A DNA stretch of 64,000 bases from Malania oleifera (GCF_029873635.1 NC_080419.1:73210597-73274596), one strand, 5' to 3'. Counted from the first letter of the stretch, positions 31,799-44,332 are shown. Translations and numbers: made by a program. Notes: generated from the sequence alone by a model not told the origin.

Positions 31799-33931
31799 TG
31801 AAAGGTGACTGATTCCCAAGAGGGGGGTGAATTGAAAATTTAAAATTTATCTTCTAGGTTAAATGAAATATCCGTATAACACAACCTAGAGTCTTTTTAT
31901 GCAATTCCAAATGCGCCAATAATATAATGAGCAGAAATTTAAATTAAGCGCATCATTCACACCATAACATATATATGCGGTAAATATAAAGTGCAGAAAT
32001 ATAAACAACGCACACGATATGTTATCGGGGTTCGGTCAACTGTGCCTACGTCTTCGCCTCTAGCTCGCAAGCCAAAGGATTCCACTAAAGGATCACTTAA
32101 CAGGTGGAGCGGCATCGATTACAACCAGGTCAATTAGCCTGGCTGACCTCAACCTACATGCCTTAACAGGATGATGCAGCTAGCTTTCCTAACAGGGTCT
32201 AAGTCAATTTGGGACAATTTCACAGGGCTAGTTTCCCTCTTCAGGCCCGTGCCTAGAAATACAATAGTATATTCACAATCAATGAGATTGGTACAATGAT
32301 TATGTTTTCATGTAAAGTAGATATGTACCCAGTTACGTGCAATTACATACACCACCAAATGATTTAATAAGTAAGCTCAATGTGGTTTAATATATCAACT
32401 CTCAAATATATTTGCAATCGATGTAATCAGTGCGTGAGAGTGCAAACCAGTATGATCTTTGTATCACAATATGTATTCAATCTAAATGCCCACACAAAGA
32501 TATCAATCAACTCTCAAATATTTCAATCAGCTAAATATCTCAATCATATAAAGCTTAAGCAACATATAACTTTGGTTTGCAAAAGGGGTTCAATCTTTAT
32601 GTTCAACACAATATATAACTCAAGGAATATTGCAATAAAGATTTTCACCTCATAAACAAATATCTCTTCAAATATTTTTCAAGATAAAGCACAATAGATA
32701 TTTGAAAATGATTTTGAAAAGATTTTGCAACTAAAATAAAATACGAACTTCTCAAAATGTTGCAACGAATATACAATCTCAGAAGATCAAATGAAAGTCT
32801 TATTAGGAGAGACTTGTTAACAAAATCCCCTAAGAATAGTTAAGTTTGGCTCTCTAGAAAAATTATGTCAAACAATCACAAACCAAACGAGAGCAAACCC
32901 TTTTAAAGCAAACAATCACTCAAAACAAATATACAAAGGATTTAGGCAATAGTAGAAGGTAAGTATGAGTGAATGAAGCTTAGAGATGTGTATGATGAAT
33001 TTTGAGAATTTCAGAGAATTTCTCCTAATTAAAATTTCTAATTACATGCTAATTATTCCAAATAAGAGGGGTATTTATAGACTTCCCTTGAAATATAACC
33101 GTTAAAAACATGGTTGAAATAATTAGAAAAGTTTTAATGATATTTAATTACTTTAACCCCGTTTAACCGAGTTAATCACGATAAAAAAATAAGTCTAACC
33201 CTAGAGCACCAATCGACCAGGACAAGTTTGGTTGGCCCAAGTTCTTGGTGTTCAGTCGACCGGGCCAAAAATGAACTGCTTGTTCGGTCGATCGACATGT
33301 ACGCCTGAAGGCGATTTTTCAATATTTGCGAGGTTTGGTCGACCAGGGTCAATTTGAACTAGACTGGTCGGTCGACCAGATAGGTGGGTTCCCACACTCT
33401 GGAACTCGGTTGACCAGGTTTTCAAAAAGTTCTCGGTCGACTAGGAGGTCAAAATGTTGACTTCCTAGGAGGTTTGGTCGACCGGGGCCAATTGAACTAC
33501 AGGATTTCGGTCAACCGGGGGCAAAATGAATGTGAGGTGCCAGTTGACCAAATGTGCACATTTTGTGCATTTCAGTCCTGTTTCATCCAACAAACACCAT
33601 ATTGACAAGTCTAATACATGCAAGTGAGTGACTGAGTGTCCTAGGGTCTTTTTTAAGTCCTGTTTTAGTTATGCTTTGGTTTGAGCTTACATATTAGACC
33701 ATGCATGTGATGTGTGTGTGATTATTACAAACCAAATACCCTAATTACTATTACAGACCCTTTGCATAAATGAAATATATTATAACATAAAAAATTGGGT
33801 CTTCAATCTTCACTTTCTTCTATGTGCATTAAGATCTATCAATTTTAGTTCTTACACATAACGTCAAACACCCATTAGATATAATGAGTATTTGTCATTA
33901 TCAAAACCGGGCGTGACCTATAAGGTCAACA
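31799..33931 (-). repeat. 5' LTR of the large non-autonomous element
   Basis: A diverged copy of 25060-27205, starting TGTTGACCTTATAGG at 33931. It keeps the TATAAATA box (minus strand, near 33078-33071) and the palindrome array (33205-33550). Its last dozen or so bases differ from the other LTR and merge into gag codons, so the border at about 31799-31808 is uncertain. Many single-base differences and small indels separate the two LTRs, so the insertion is not recent. Confidence 0.8.
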
Positions 33932-33936
33932 AAAGT

Positions 33937-34658
33937 AATTCATAAATTATTTTCTCTCATTTTCAGACTTTGAGTGGCTTCATATTAAAAAAAAAAAGAA
34001 AGATATTAAGTTAGTCATAAATCCACTCTATAATTAACTATCCCACTATCTATACATAATCTAACCACCTTATTTTGAACCCATCGTGGGGAGTCAAAGC
34101 ATTAAGGGCGGATAAGATTTGGATATGCATCTTTGATCTTTGTGCTGAAACATAATGAGAGAGAATATTAGAATTCAAGATGCACCTTTGGCGTGAGATA
34201 GAGAGGGAGAAATTTTTATATTTATTTTTTAAATAGCTCATGCAACACATAAGGAGAAGTTGTTCATAAGCAACTAATGATATTAGAGACAATTTTATAA
34301 GAGTAGAATGACATTATGTAATTCAGTTGTCTTAGCAAACTTTTAACTTTGGATAAATTGGATAATTAATCCGTATAAACTTCATTAAATTGTATTTAAC
34401 TCTTAAACTTTATCATGACATTTAATTTTCTAAACTTTCAAAAATTACAATGTCATATGATTATCAATTTTTCTTGCTTCTATGTTAGGAGACTTAACAC
34501 ATTACTTCTATGATTTCTTTTAGACATTGCTAGCTATATCATCCAAAATGATGCACAATGCATTCATGTGTTGATCATGTGGCTTAATGGAAGTTGTGAA
34601 AATCATTTATGTTTAGGAATGACATCATAATTTTTTTAAAAGAGTTTAATATAATGAT
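33937..34658. other. AT-rich spacer
   Basis: I recognise no gene or repeat here. Confidence 0.4.
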
Positions 34659-34663
34659 TTAAG

Positions 34664-35322
34664 TATTGAGAATTCCACTTATGAGTTTGTCCCACATTGG
34701 AAAATTAGAGTAGATGATGGGTGCTTATATACATGGTTGGACCCAAGACCCAATAGGCTAAAACTTTTGGATCAAGTTGGTGTTCACTCATGTGTATCAA
34801 GCCCACCCATGGGCTCCTCCGGTCCTAAAAAGTGGTATTAGAGCCGACAGTTCGTAAGTCTAGGTAAGCGACATCGTAAAAAAGTCAAGACATGAAACTA
34901 ATTCTCCTGACGTGCTAATAGTTGGAGGACCAAGTGTGTGACTGAGACCATCATCTAGGCTGCAGATGGATCCGAATAGGGTCAAAACGTGAGAGGTAGG
35001 ATTGATTCGGAGGCACGTGGAATGCAATCCGACGCACGTAAGGCACCTATGGTAAGGCCCACTTGAGCAACTATTGGAGAATTGGGCTTACTCCTAGAAG
35101 GGAGACGATTTATGTTCAAGGAGGAGCAGTTGGAACTCACAAGTGAGAGGAAGATTGTTGAGAATTCCACTTGTGAGCTTGTCCCACATTGAAAAATTAG
35201 AGTGGATGATGGGTGCTTATATACATGGTTGGACCCAAGAACCAATAGGCTTAAGGTTTTGGGTCAAGTTGGTGTTCACCCATGTGTATCAAGCCCATCC
35301 ATGGGCTCTTCCGGTCCTAACA
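34664..35322 (+). mobile_element. TRIM retrotransposon copy A (complete, 659 bp)
   Basis: LTRs of 167 bp each (34664-34830 and 35156-35322; the second starts TGTTGAGAATTCC and ends CCTAACA) enclose 325 bp without coding capacity. The primer binding site TGGTATTAGAGCC (34833-34845) is a one-base variant of the usual initiator-Met tRNA site. The purine tract AAGTGAGAGGAAGAT lies before the 3' LTR. A perfect duplication TTAAG occurs at 34659-34663 and 35323-35327. These are all the hallmarks of a terminal-repeat retrotransposon in miniature. Confidence 0.95.
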
Positions 35323-35327
35323 TTAAG

Positions 35328-36250
35328 GTCACAAAGTAATGTACAATTGGTGAACTTTACCTAACCATGTAATTTACCTTTGACGTTCTTTTAACTTTTT
35401 TCATAGTAAATTTAAATATTAAAGTAAAAAAAAATCCTTTTCGGGTGAAATGAGAGCAAGAAAATTTTTAAAAAAATAAAAAAAATGAAAGAAATACTAA
35501 AACAACAATTAGAAGTCAACAACCACCACCATCACGGCTGCCTCTTTACATGCCCACTTGTTTGTATTTTAAATGTTAAATATATGACAAATGGATCCTA
35601 CATTGATTAATATTAGACATATAAAGAAAGATATCCTTTTCAACATATTAAGAATTTAAAAAACAAACACACGGAAGACCTAGTCCTTTGTATAATTTCC
35701 CACCACCATGACCAAAACTTACATGCGGGGTCAACCTCAACTAAAACAACATTGATTACAAAGCTTTTGAACTTGTATTAAAAATTTATGTAATATAAAA
35801 TAAACACCGCCGGGACGATGAAGGCTTGAGATGTAGCCTTAATTTTTCATGTAGGAATAAACACTAAATCATACTATATTTAATAGAATTGATTTTTTTT
35901 GGTACATTTAACTATTGTTAGATATTAAATTCACCTAACTTTTAGCAAACATTCAACTTTTTAGAACTTGCCAGTTTTTATGTTAGAGATTTTGAGTATT
36001 GATTTTGTGATGGGTAAGAATAGGTATAGGGGATGGATGAGAATAGTTATAGGATGAGAAAGAAATTAATGAACTACATGTTGTATAACTATTTGATAAA
36101 AAATCAAGAACTTTATTTTATCGCAACTATCTTATCTAAACGATTACCATTACATTCTGAGAAACTATACAAAGATAATACAATTAATAACCATAGCCTA
36201 GTAGGCATCCAACAACCAAGAAAAATATATTGAACTTATCATAGATCTAC
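35328..36250. other. AT-rich spacer
   Basis: I recognise no gene or repeat here. A 66-codon ORF at 36033-36233 is probably by chance. Confidence 0.4.
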
Positions 36251-36258
36251 TTTGTATC

Positions 36259-36958
36259 TAGGGGTAGCAAAACAGGTTCATAGGCCAAGTCTAGGAAGGT
36301 TGTAAACAGGTCAGGTCATAAATGGGTCGGGTCGTAAACGGGTTGATGTTAAACAGATCCCAATCATGTAAACCTTAACCTGCTTGTTGAGTTTAAGATC
36401 ACACACACACACACACAGACTTGAGATCTAAGAGACTAGGAGTGAGTCGAGTCGAGAGAGGGAGATTGAGGTTTGAGAGTGAGAGGGAGGGAGAGACTGA
36501 GGGTGAGGTGAGATCATGAGAGAGACTGAGCCACTGAGGGTCCGAGGGAGACGAGAGTGAGGCTGAGCCTGAGAGTGAGAGCACTAAGAAGGAGTGAGAG
36601 GGAGACGGACTGAGGCGATGACATGTGGTGAGAGGATGTATGGCATGTGGCGACGATGTGAGGCAATGACATGTGGTGACGGTGGGCATAGTTAGGTAGA
36701 GCACCGAAGCGATAGAGGGCAATGCCATAGTGGGTATGTGGCTGTGGGTGATGGTTGGTGTGGGTAAGAAATTAGGGTTATTGGGTTATTTGGGTTAAAG
36801 GTGTATATATAGGTAAATAAATGGGTGACCCGACTTGAATTCAGGTTGACCCGTTTATAAACGAGTGGGTCACGAATTGACCCGTTTATAAAAGAGTTTA
36901 TTTTCATAAATTCGTACCTGTTTTAATCAGGGGGTCTGAACCCGTTTCGCCAAGCCTA
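36259..36958. mobile_element. hAT-like non-autonomous element with GAGA-rich core
   Basis: The left end is TAGGGGTAGCAAAACAGGTT and the right end, on the other strand, is TAGGCTTGGCGAAACGGGTT. A perfect 8-bp duplication TTTGTATC occurs at 36251-36258 and 36959-36966. Subterminal 'gggtc' and 'acccg' motifs fill both ends. The 700-bp interior holds an (AC)n run (36400-36418) and about 300 bp rich in GAGA/GAGG on the plus strand. It has no transposase. Confidence 0.9.
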
Positions 36959-36966
36959 TTTGTATC

Positions 36967-37769
36967 ATCCTAATATGTACACACCGTCCAACCAACTCAG
37001 TTACATATCCATCGACAATGTTAGAAGATACACCACTAAACTCATGAGATTTAACTCCCACTATTTAAAAAAAAAAAATTATGATAATGGTATTAAAACT
37101 ATGGAAAGTGTAGAATAAGATGTAGACCTTAGTTTAATTGGAATTTAAAAAAAAAGTTAATTATTTGTTTATTTATTTTCTGAAATAATAGTATTCGATT
37201 CATCAGGATAATGACCTCTGCCACATATACTTCTAATTGATAAAAAAATGGGGACCTGAGACAGGCAAAGGGTGAATGAAACACTGCTGTAAACTACTCC
37301 ATTTGTTTCTTCCAAGCATTAGGGATTTAGTATGCAATAAAATATTATTGGTGGGAGGATAAATTAGTACACATGTGTTTAACATATCATTAATTAACCT
37401 AACCATATGTTCTCGCCTTGCACGCGCACTTTTGATAAACCCATTATCTCTAAATCAATTAATATTATATAGAACCAGAGCAGGTGAAATTATAGGGAGG
37501 GTGTGAGGAAAATAAATGAGAAATTTTTGTAATTTTAGGCATTAATAATTCACTGCTTTTAAAGTGCTATATGTATACTTAAACGAGTTCTTAAGAAAAT
37601 ATTGATACAAATCACCTTCAAAATACAATAACATTACAAGAAGTGGCAAACCCAAAGATTTGAGAAGGGAAACAGACATTAATTTATTTGATGATGGAAA
37701 AGGAAACTAAAAAATACAACCAAAAAAAAAAAAGTGTTACATAATGAAACATTAAAATTGATAAAAGAA
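36967..37769. other. AT-rich spacer
   Basis: I see no gene or recognised repeat in this stretch. Confidence 0.4.
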
Positions 37770-38900
37770 TTAAAATAAGACATGAAGTTATTTTGATTTT
37801 TTTTTTCCTCCTAAAGTGTTAAAACTTGATATACATTGTTGACCCACAACCTAACAATTTAAACTTTTAGGTAAAGTAGTAATCTAACATGATATTAGAG
37901 TTGGTTACTAGGAGGTCATGAGTTTTAGTCTCATCATCCGTATTTATTTTGTGATACTTAAAAATTTAATGTGTGTGTATCTCTCCATGTGCTGTCGGAC
38001 TGCATGTGCAAGAGAGTGTTAAAGTGCTTGGTTTATTTTGTTGGCCTACAACCTAAGAGTTTAAACTTTTAGGTAAAGTAACAATCTAATATAAAGGTCC
38101 AACTTGAGGACCATTGGCCCACTTTCTCACAACTTGATCTTATGCATCTTTGTATTCAAAGAGTTGTCTAGGTACATAATTTTTGACTAAAATATAAATA
38201 TTTTAAATTTTGAATGTTTACTATCTCATTTTGAGTTATTTTTTTCCTCCTAAGTTTATAATTTATGAATTATTTTTTACACAACTTGATGCTATGCGCC
38301 ATTTTACTTATGATAGTGGTATCGATGTATGGTTTTTTTACTTAAATGTGCATATTCTAATTTTTGAATACTTAGAACCCCATTTTGAGTTATTTTTTCT
38401 TCTAAAGGCCTCAACATAGGAAGTGTTGGTCTATTTATGACATGATTTAATCTTCCGGGCCATTTTGCTCATGATATTTGCATCGGTACGTTTTGACTTA
38501 AATATGCATATTCTAAATTTTGGGCACTTGGAACCCTTTTTTTTTTTTTTTTTCAGCTATTCTTTCCTTATAAGGTTTCAACTTGAAAACTCGCTTACTC
38601 ACAAAAGTTGTGCCACTGCATGATTTTTTACCAAAATATGCATATTTTAAGTTTCGGGCACTTAGAAGCCCATTTTGAGTTTTTTTTTTTTTAAGTTTCA
38701 GGCTTCCAGCTAAGGAGTCGTTGGTCAATTTTTTATACATAGGTCATATTATCCACAAGAACTATGGAGGTGCATAATTTTTGACTTAAATATGCATATT
38801 TAAAGTTTAAGGTACTTAAAACCTCATTTAGAGTTATTTTTTTTATCCTAAAGTTCCAACTTTGGAACTGTTAGTCTATTCTTTCAAACAACTTACAAAT
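37770..38900 (+). repeat. About 155-bp tandem repeat array, interrupted by a miniature LTR element
   Basis: A unit built around 'gacttaaatatgcatattctaa', 'cattttgagttatttttt', 'cctaaagtttcaactt' and 'ggtctatt' recurs with its phrases near 38183, 38341, 38496, 38635 and 38790, steps of roughly 135-160 bp. The 5' partial copy at 37785-37816 continues directly after the inserted element at 38092, so the insertion post-dates the array. Confidence 0.7.
37817..38091 (+). mobile_element. Complete 275-bp miniature LTR retrotransposon (SMART-like TRIM)
   Basis: The two LTRs are only 73 and 75 bp (37817-37889; 38017-38091), starting TGTTAAA. The initiator-Met-type primer binding site TGATATTAGAGTTGG follows the first LTR directly (37890-37904), and a purine tract AAGAGAG precedes the second. 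The interior is 127 bp. A perfect 5-bp duplication TAAAG flanks it (37812-37816; 38092-38096). There is no coding capacity. It is close in size to the smallest LTR elements I know of (the rice SMART type, just under 300 bp). Confidence 0.92.
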
Positions 38901-40663
38901 AATATTGTATTAAATATAAATATGTTTTTTTTTTAAAAAAAAAAATGTAGCCAAACATTGATACCAACAATCCCCCATATGGTTTAAATTAAAAAAATTT
39001 GAAGAAAGATACAGGGAATACCAATATTGGATAAGCACGAGATGTAATGCATCGGGTGAGAATACCTTTCAGTTTGAATTGCACTTAGAGAAAAATGTCT
39101 TATGAGTTATTAAAACTTAAGAATGCTTAATTTTTTAACCAAATTCTTTTAGTGTAATGCTATAAACATATCACTCACATGATTACGCGTCAAAGTTACA
39201 TAATTATGTATTTACAGGAGTTAATTAAGTATTACAATTTTACTTAAATGTCTAATTATGTCAAATATTTTAGCATTAAATTTCATTGATGATCTTGAGA
39301 TAATTATCTTGTCTTTACCCGTAAATTTACGACATTTTGGTTTAATTGTTGCAAGGCAATGTTCGGAAATAAAAAAGTGAAGGCTAAGGATTTTAAAGAT
39401 GGAATGCACAAGGATGACACGCGTGAAGGATCTCAATTTAATCAAGGAACTTCGAAGATTAAAGAAGAAAACAAGAACATGGACCATGAAGACTAGAGAA
39501 GCAAATATGACATGGGCCAAAACAAAGAAGGCCCATGTGCCTACTTGAAGGAGTCCTACATGATTAGAGGCTAATTTGGTTGGACTTGGGGCTTAAAAAG
39601 GTTACAAAGGGATGTGCTTGAAGAGAAAATGAAGCATTGGCCAAAGCAAAGAGGCCCATGCTGCGCCACTTTAGAGAGTCCACACGTTTAGGGCAGCAAA
39701 GGGAAGGAGAAAAGAAAGGTTTTAATGTTTTTTTTGGCCATCAAGTTGAGGGGAGTTTTGGGGAGGCTGTGAGCTTGAGGGCAGCAGCAAGCCGAGAGTT
39801 TTGGATCCACTGGTGTAATCACCAGGCCTAGAATCCTCTTCTCTACTCTTCTCTCCTCCTCCACTCTCCTTCTTCTTTGTTGGTGCTATTTTGTTCTTCG
39901 TTTTGGGGGTTATTTTGAAGGCCATTGAAGGAAGCTTGCAAGGGCTGCGGGTTGGAATCATTGGGGCAGCCGAGCCTAGAGCGGAGTCCCTTCAATTTGG
40001 CCACACCATGAAATCCTCTCTTCTCCTCTTTCATACTTCCATCTTTTATCTTTTAATTTCTTTAATTTCATGTTTATTTCAATATTGCATTTTGGCTTAT
40101 TGTTGGGTTAAGTTTGCTTCAATTAAGTTGTTGGTTTAAGTTTGTTTTGTTTAAGTTAATGTTTGATTGAGGATTTTATGGTTCAATGTTTAATTTGATT
40201 AATAAAGTTCTCATATTTGGTCTTTTGTCCAAAATTTCAAACCTAGTATTTAGTTGTTGTATGAATGTTTAAACATAGGTTTATTTTACTAATTTAATTT
40301 GGTTATCGTTTATTTTATTGTTTGGATGAATCATTGAGGGAGTAAAATTGGTTGCATGGGTGTTACTTAGTTGTTTAGATTTTATTTGCATTCATGGGAT
40401 GTTCTAAAACACAAAAAAACTAGAATTTGGTTAAGTAACAAGGTTACATACAAGGTGTTCGATAAAATGTCCGTTAGAGCATGAATACTATAGTTGACCA
40501 TTGATTGTTAGAAATAATGGATTAGATAATGTTGTTGAATGTGGTTTAGCTCCTTGAAGCAAGGATAATCTCCTTTCATTCAACACACATCCTTCATTTC
40601 TTATGATTTAGGTACAAATATAGTGTTGGTGACACGGATATTGGTGTGTGAATTTTTGAACTT
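38901..40663. other. Degraded repeat-like sequence, possibly an old LTR
   Basis: Around 39340-39580 the plus strand has a Lys/Glu/Asp-rich open stretch of retroelement gag-end flavour. 39590-40600 is T/G-rich like an old LTR. I could not find terminal repeats or a partner, so no element is called. A motif at 39105-39145 ('tgcttaattttttaaccaaattcttttagtgt') recurs, diverged, at about 41685-41720. Confidence 0.3.
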
Positions 40664-40668
40664 GTTAC

Positions 40669-41333
40669 CATTGAGAATTCTACTTGTGAGCTTTTGTCAC
40701 ATTGAAAAATTAAAATGGATAATGGATGCTTACATACATGGTTGGGCCCAAGACCCAATAAGTTTAAGCTTTTGGGTCAAATTATTGTTCACCCATGTGT
40801 ATCAAGCCTACCCATGGGCTCCTCTGATCCTAACAAGTGGTATCAGAGTCGACGGTTCGTAACTCTGGGTGAGCGACATCGTAAAAAGTCGAGACATGAA
40901 GTTCATTCCCCTGACGTGCTAACAGTTGGAGGACCAAGTGTGTGGCTGAGGCCAATAAGGATCATCTAGGTTGCGGATGGATCCGAATAGGGTCAAGACA
41001 TGAGAGGTAGGATTGGTTCAGAGGCATGTGGAATGTAATCCGACGCACGTAAGGTGCAAATGGTAAGGCCCACTTGAGCAATTGTTGGAGAATTGGGCTT
41101 ACTCCCAAAAGGGAGACGATTTCCGTTCAAGGGGGAGTAGTTGGAAATTACAAGTGAGAGGGAGATTGTTGAGAATTCCACTTGTGAGCTTGTCCCACAT
41201 TGGAAAATTAGAGTGGATAATGGATGCTTATATACATGGTTGTGCTCAAGACCCAATAGGCTTAAACTTTTAGGTTAGGTTGGTGTTCACTCATGTGTAT
41301 CAAGCCCACCCATGGGCTCCTCTGGTACTAACA
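40669..41333 (+). mobile_element. TRIM retrotransposon copy B (complete, 665 bp)
   Basis: Two 167-bp LTRs (40669-40835; 41167-41333), primer binding site TGGTATCAGAGTC at 40838-40850 and purine tract GTGAGAGGGAGAT before the second LTR. The flanks are GTTAC (40664-40668) and ATTAC (41334-41338), a 4-of-5 duplication. The first LTR has CA instead of TG at its start. The family matches copies A and C. Confidence 0.92.
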
Positions 41334-41338
41334 ATTAC

Positions 41339-44332
41339 GTAATCATATTTTTTGTTTTACTTGGATTGTGAACATGTTGTGTTTTAATTTCATTTAGTCC
41401 ATTGATTAGATAACTTACCATCTTATACAAAATCAAGAAAAAGAACCATTTTTGGATCATGTCCGGAAACCCCATTTCATTGTAAATATCACTTTAGTTA
41501 GTTGTAATGTTTTAATTCTCTTCATTTTTTGGGTAATAGTTAAATTTGGAATTCACATATACTGTTCCATGTGGAGATGACTTAGGAACTTCCCTTAATT
41601 ACTACTTGTCGACACTCTTATACTTGGGAGTAATCTCTAAGGTGTTTTTAGAGTCAAGTCACATAACATTATAACAACTTGAGAATGTTTAATTTTTGAA
41701 CCAAATTGTTTTAGTGTGAGTTGATACAAATAGACACAAAACAACTTTGGACACAAAACTCTTGCGAGTTGATACAAATAGATCATGCATCATACCCAAA
41801 TTTTCATGAGTGCTTTATAAAGTTTAACCACAATAAACTTTCATAGGAAGCGATCCCATTTCCACACTAATATAGGTAAATCCATCTAATGTGTTACTTA
41901 CCACCTAATAAAGACCAAAATTGTTAAGAGATAAAGTCAACCTCATAATATTGTAGTTGCACTATTTCAAAATCATAGGAGTGAGTAGAAAAATAATGGT
42001 GCTCGCCAAACTACTCAATAACTTGTTTTTACCCACTGAACTTAGTTCATGCAATCTCAAATCATATAGTTTGGATTGTCGCCATTAGTAATTTATGTTA
42101 AGGGCTAAAGACCCCTCCCCCCCAATATTTTTTCTATTAATTTTTAGCTAGACCTCTAGTTAAGAAGTTCCTTTTTCAATAGTTGTAGTTGTTTCTCAAA
42201 TGTTACAATTTTCATTGTATTGGTACCAAGTATCTCCCCACATTTTTGTCATCACTCTTACAATAGTCCATTTTAACTATTCAATTAGATGTTGTTAGAA
42301 CACGCATACACTAACCAATGTCGAAACTATAGCTATGTGTCTATTATCCACTTGAACAAATGCAACACAAGTTTACACATCTATATGCATCAATTATCAT
42401 ACTCCAATTTATTTTTTTGTATCATTTATGGCTCATAAAATTAGGTGACTCCATTACCCCACTACTGCTCCCACACAAAGATTGCACTTCGTTTGCACTT
42501 ATCTTTCTTTAAAAAATATTAATAATAATTACGTGGCATACTTATTTGCATACTTATGCACCACTGCATATTTATCATATTAAAAAATATATCAAAAATC
42601 ATATTTAATAATTTCTGCAATTATAGACGATAAATTTTTCTCATATCAAATAAGTCTAAAGCATCACAACAAAACAAAAATTCATGCAATCAATATGGTG
42701 AAATTCGTTAGAGAGTAATATTTGTTTCGCAATAATTCTTTGTAAACTCCCATTATATCTCGAATAAAAATTTAGAAAGATTCAAAAAAAAAAATCCCAA
42801 ATTAGTCCTATAAAAAACTACTATTGTTGAAAGAAAAAAAAAATTATAGTGCTCATAAGAGATATTATAATAAATAGATTACATGGATTTCAAGTTCTAC
42901 CTATATTCATGATGGTTGAGGAACAAATGCACATTTGTTTATCTTTTATATGTTTTCTAATTGTTATTTTATTTTATAAATGTGATAATAGTATTTTAAC
43001 AAATTCACAAGAATCAAGAGTACTTAAAATAACATAAATCACAATTCCAGTAATGATAATGAAGAACAATATTGTTACAATATCCAAGTATCAAACTATG
43101 CAACACGACTTTGATGGATATCTCTACTAGAATAACTTTGAGTATACAATGGTATGTAAAATTGTGAATAAGTCTAATAAATTACTTAATTGTAAAACTT
43201 TTCAATGTCAATAAATTTACTTGTTATAAGATAAATCATGCAGATCCTTATAGTGTAACGTCTCCATATTTCTAGTAAAGTAATAGACAAACGAAAATTG
43301 AATGATACCACAAAAAAATTAGGACAAATGTGTCATGGCATATGCACAAGTATATTCTTTGAATAAATAGAAAAATGGTACACACAACATTTGTCGTTTG
43401 TTTAGGCATGCTAATATTTTTATACACTTTTTGTGCCTACCTAAAGCTTATATTAGTTTTAAAGTTACAAAAGATATATTACCACTTAGATACTTGACTT
43501 CAATAAGTTATAAAAGTAATTTCAAACTCCCCATATTACATACTCCTAATCAATCCATCTTAATTCTAAGTAGACCTGAACAATCAAACTGATAATTCAA
43601 TACAAATACACTAATGCCTGCGTAAGCATGAACCTCAATTTGCTGTCAAACAATTAAAACAAATCGAATCATATTAAACAAAACATGTGCATCCAAAATT
43701 AGCAGTTTAAAACATCCGAAATCATTTTATTTTGAAATTAGAATAGAAGGAATATCAAAGAAGTGAAGGAGCATCATTTTCGAGTATGAAGATGATATTG
43801 GTAATAAGCCATCAAAGTACTCAAGAGAAAAATCAGAAATTAATTGTGAAGACAATTTCGATAAATGCTATGATGAAGAATTTCAAAGCTCAATATTTTA
43901 TTGCAAAATGCAAATGGATAAAAATAATATTAGCCTTCTAAATCTACTTGAGAAAATAAAATTTTAATCTTGAAGCGTGTGTTATAGAAAAAATAGAATC
44001 CAAAATTTATCGTTTTCCCTTTTCTCTCTAGGAGTTGGGTTCTTAAGAAGTACCAATCTGGCAATTATTTCTGTGACTTCGTAATGAATTCTAGAACTAA
44101 AATTTTCAAAGATTTAATGAGCAAATCTATGCACAGATAAGCATATTTCATACGTTAATCAAATCCTTAAACTGTTTGATGAACAAATCCAAATACTCAC
44201 CAAGATGGACATACATCTATCTACAGTTTCTTTTTTCCAAAATTGAGATAACATTTGGTTTTAAAATTGTGTGAAAAATAATAGAAGAAAAATAAATGTA
44301 ATAAAAATTAGAAAAAAATACACTTATACCCT
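41339..44332. other. Long AT-rich region without recognised features
   Basis: About 3 kb of AT-rich sequence with only short chance ORFs (for example 42849-43037 and 43398-43592). I see no gene, RNA or mobile element. Confidence 0.45.

Larger units (their letters stand above)
25060..33931 (-). mobile_element. Large non-autonomous LTR retrotransposon with two gag-like modules
   Basis: Two long direct repeats, 25060-27205 and about 31799-33931, bound a 4.6-kb interior. The perfect 5-bp duplication AAAGT at 25055-25059 and 33932-33936 proves they are the two LTRs of one insertion. A purine tract (AAAAAGGGGGAGAA on the minus strand, 27219-27206) next to the left LTR sets the orientation as minus. 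The interior has a Copia-like gag relic next to the 5' LTR and a separate ORF of a plant transposon-protein family, but no integrase, reverse transcriptase or RNase H. It must have depended on enzymes from elsewhere. No primer binding site is seen: the 5' LTR runs almost directly into gag codons. Confidence 0.85.

Noticed and set aside
36399..36728. 109-residue Ser/Leu-rich ORF
   Set aside because: A product of reading the complement of a GAGA-rich tract inside a hAT-like element.
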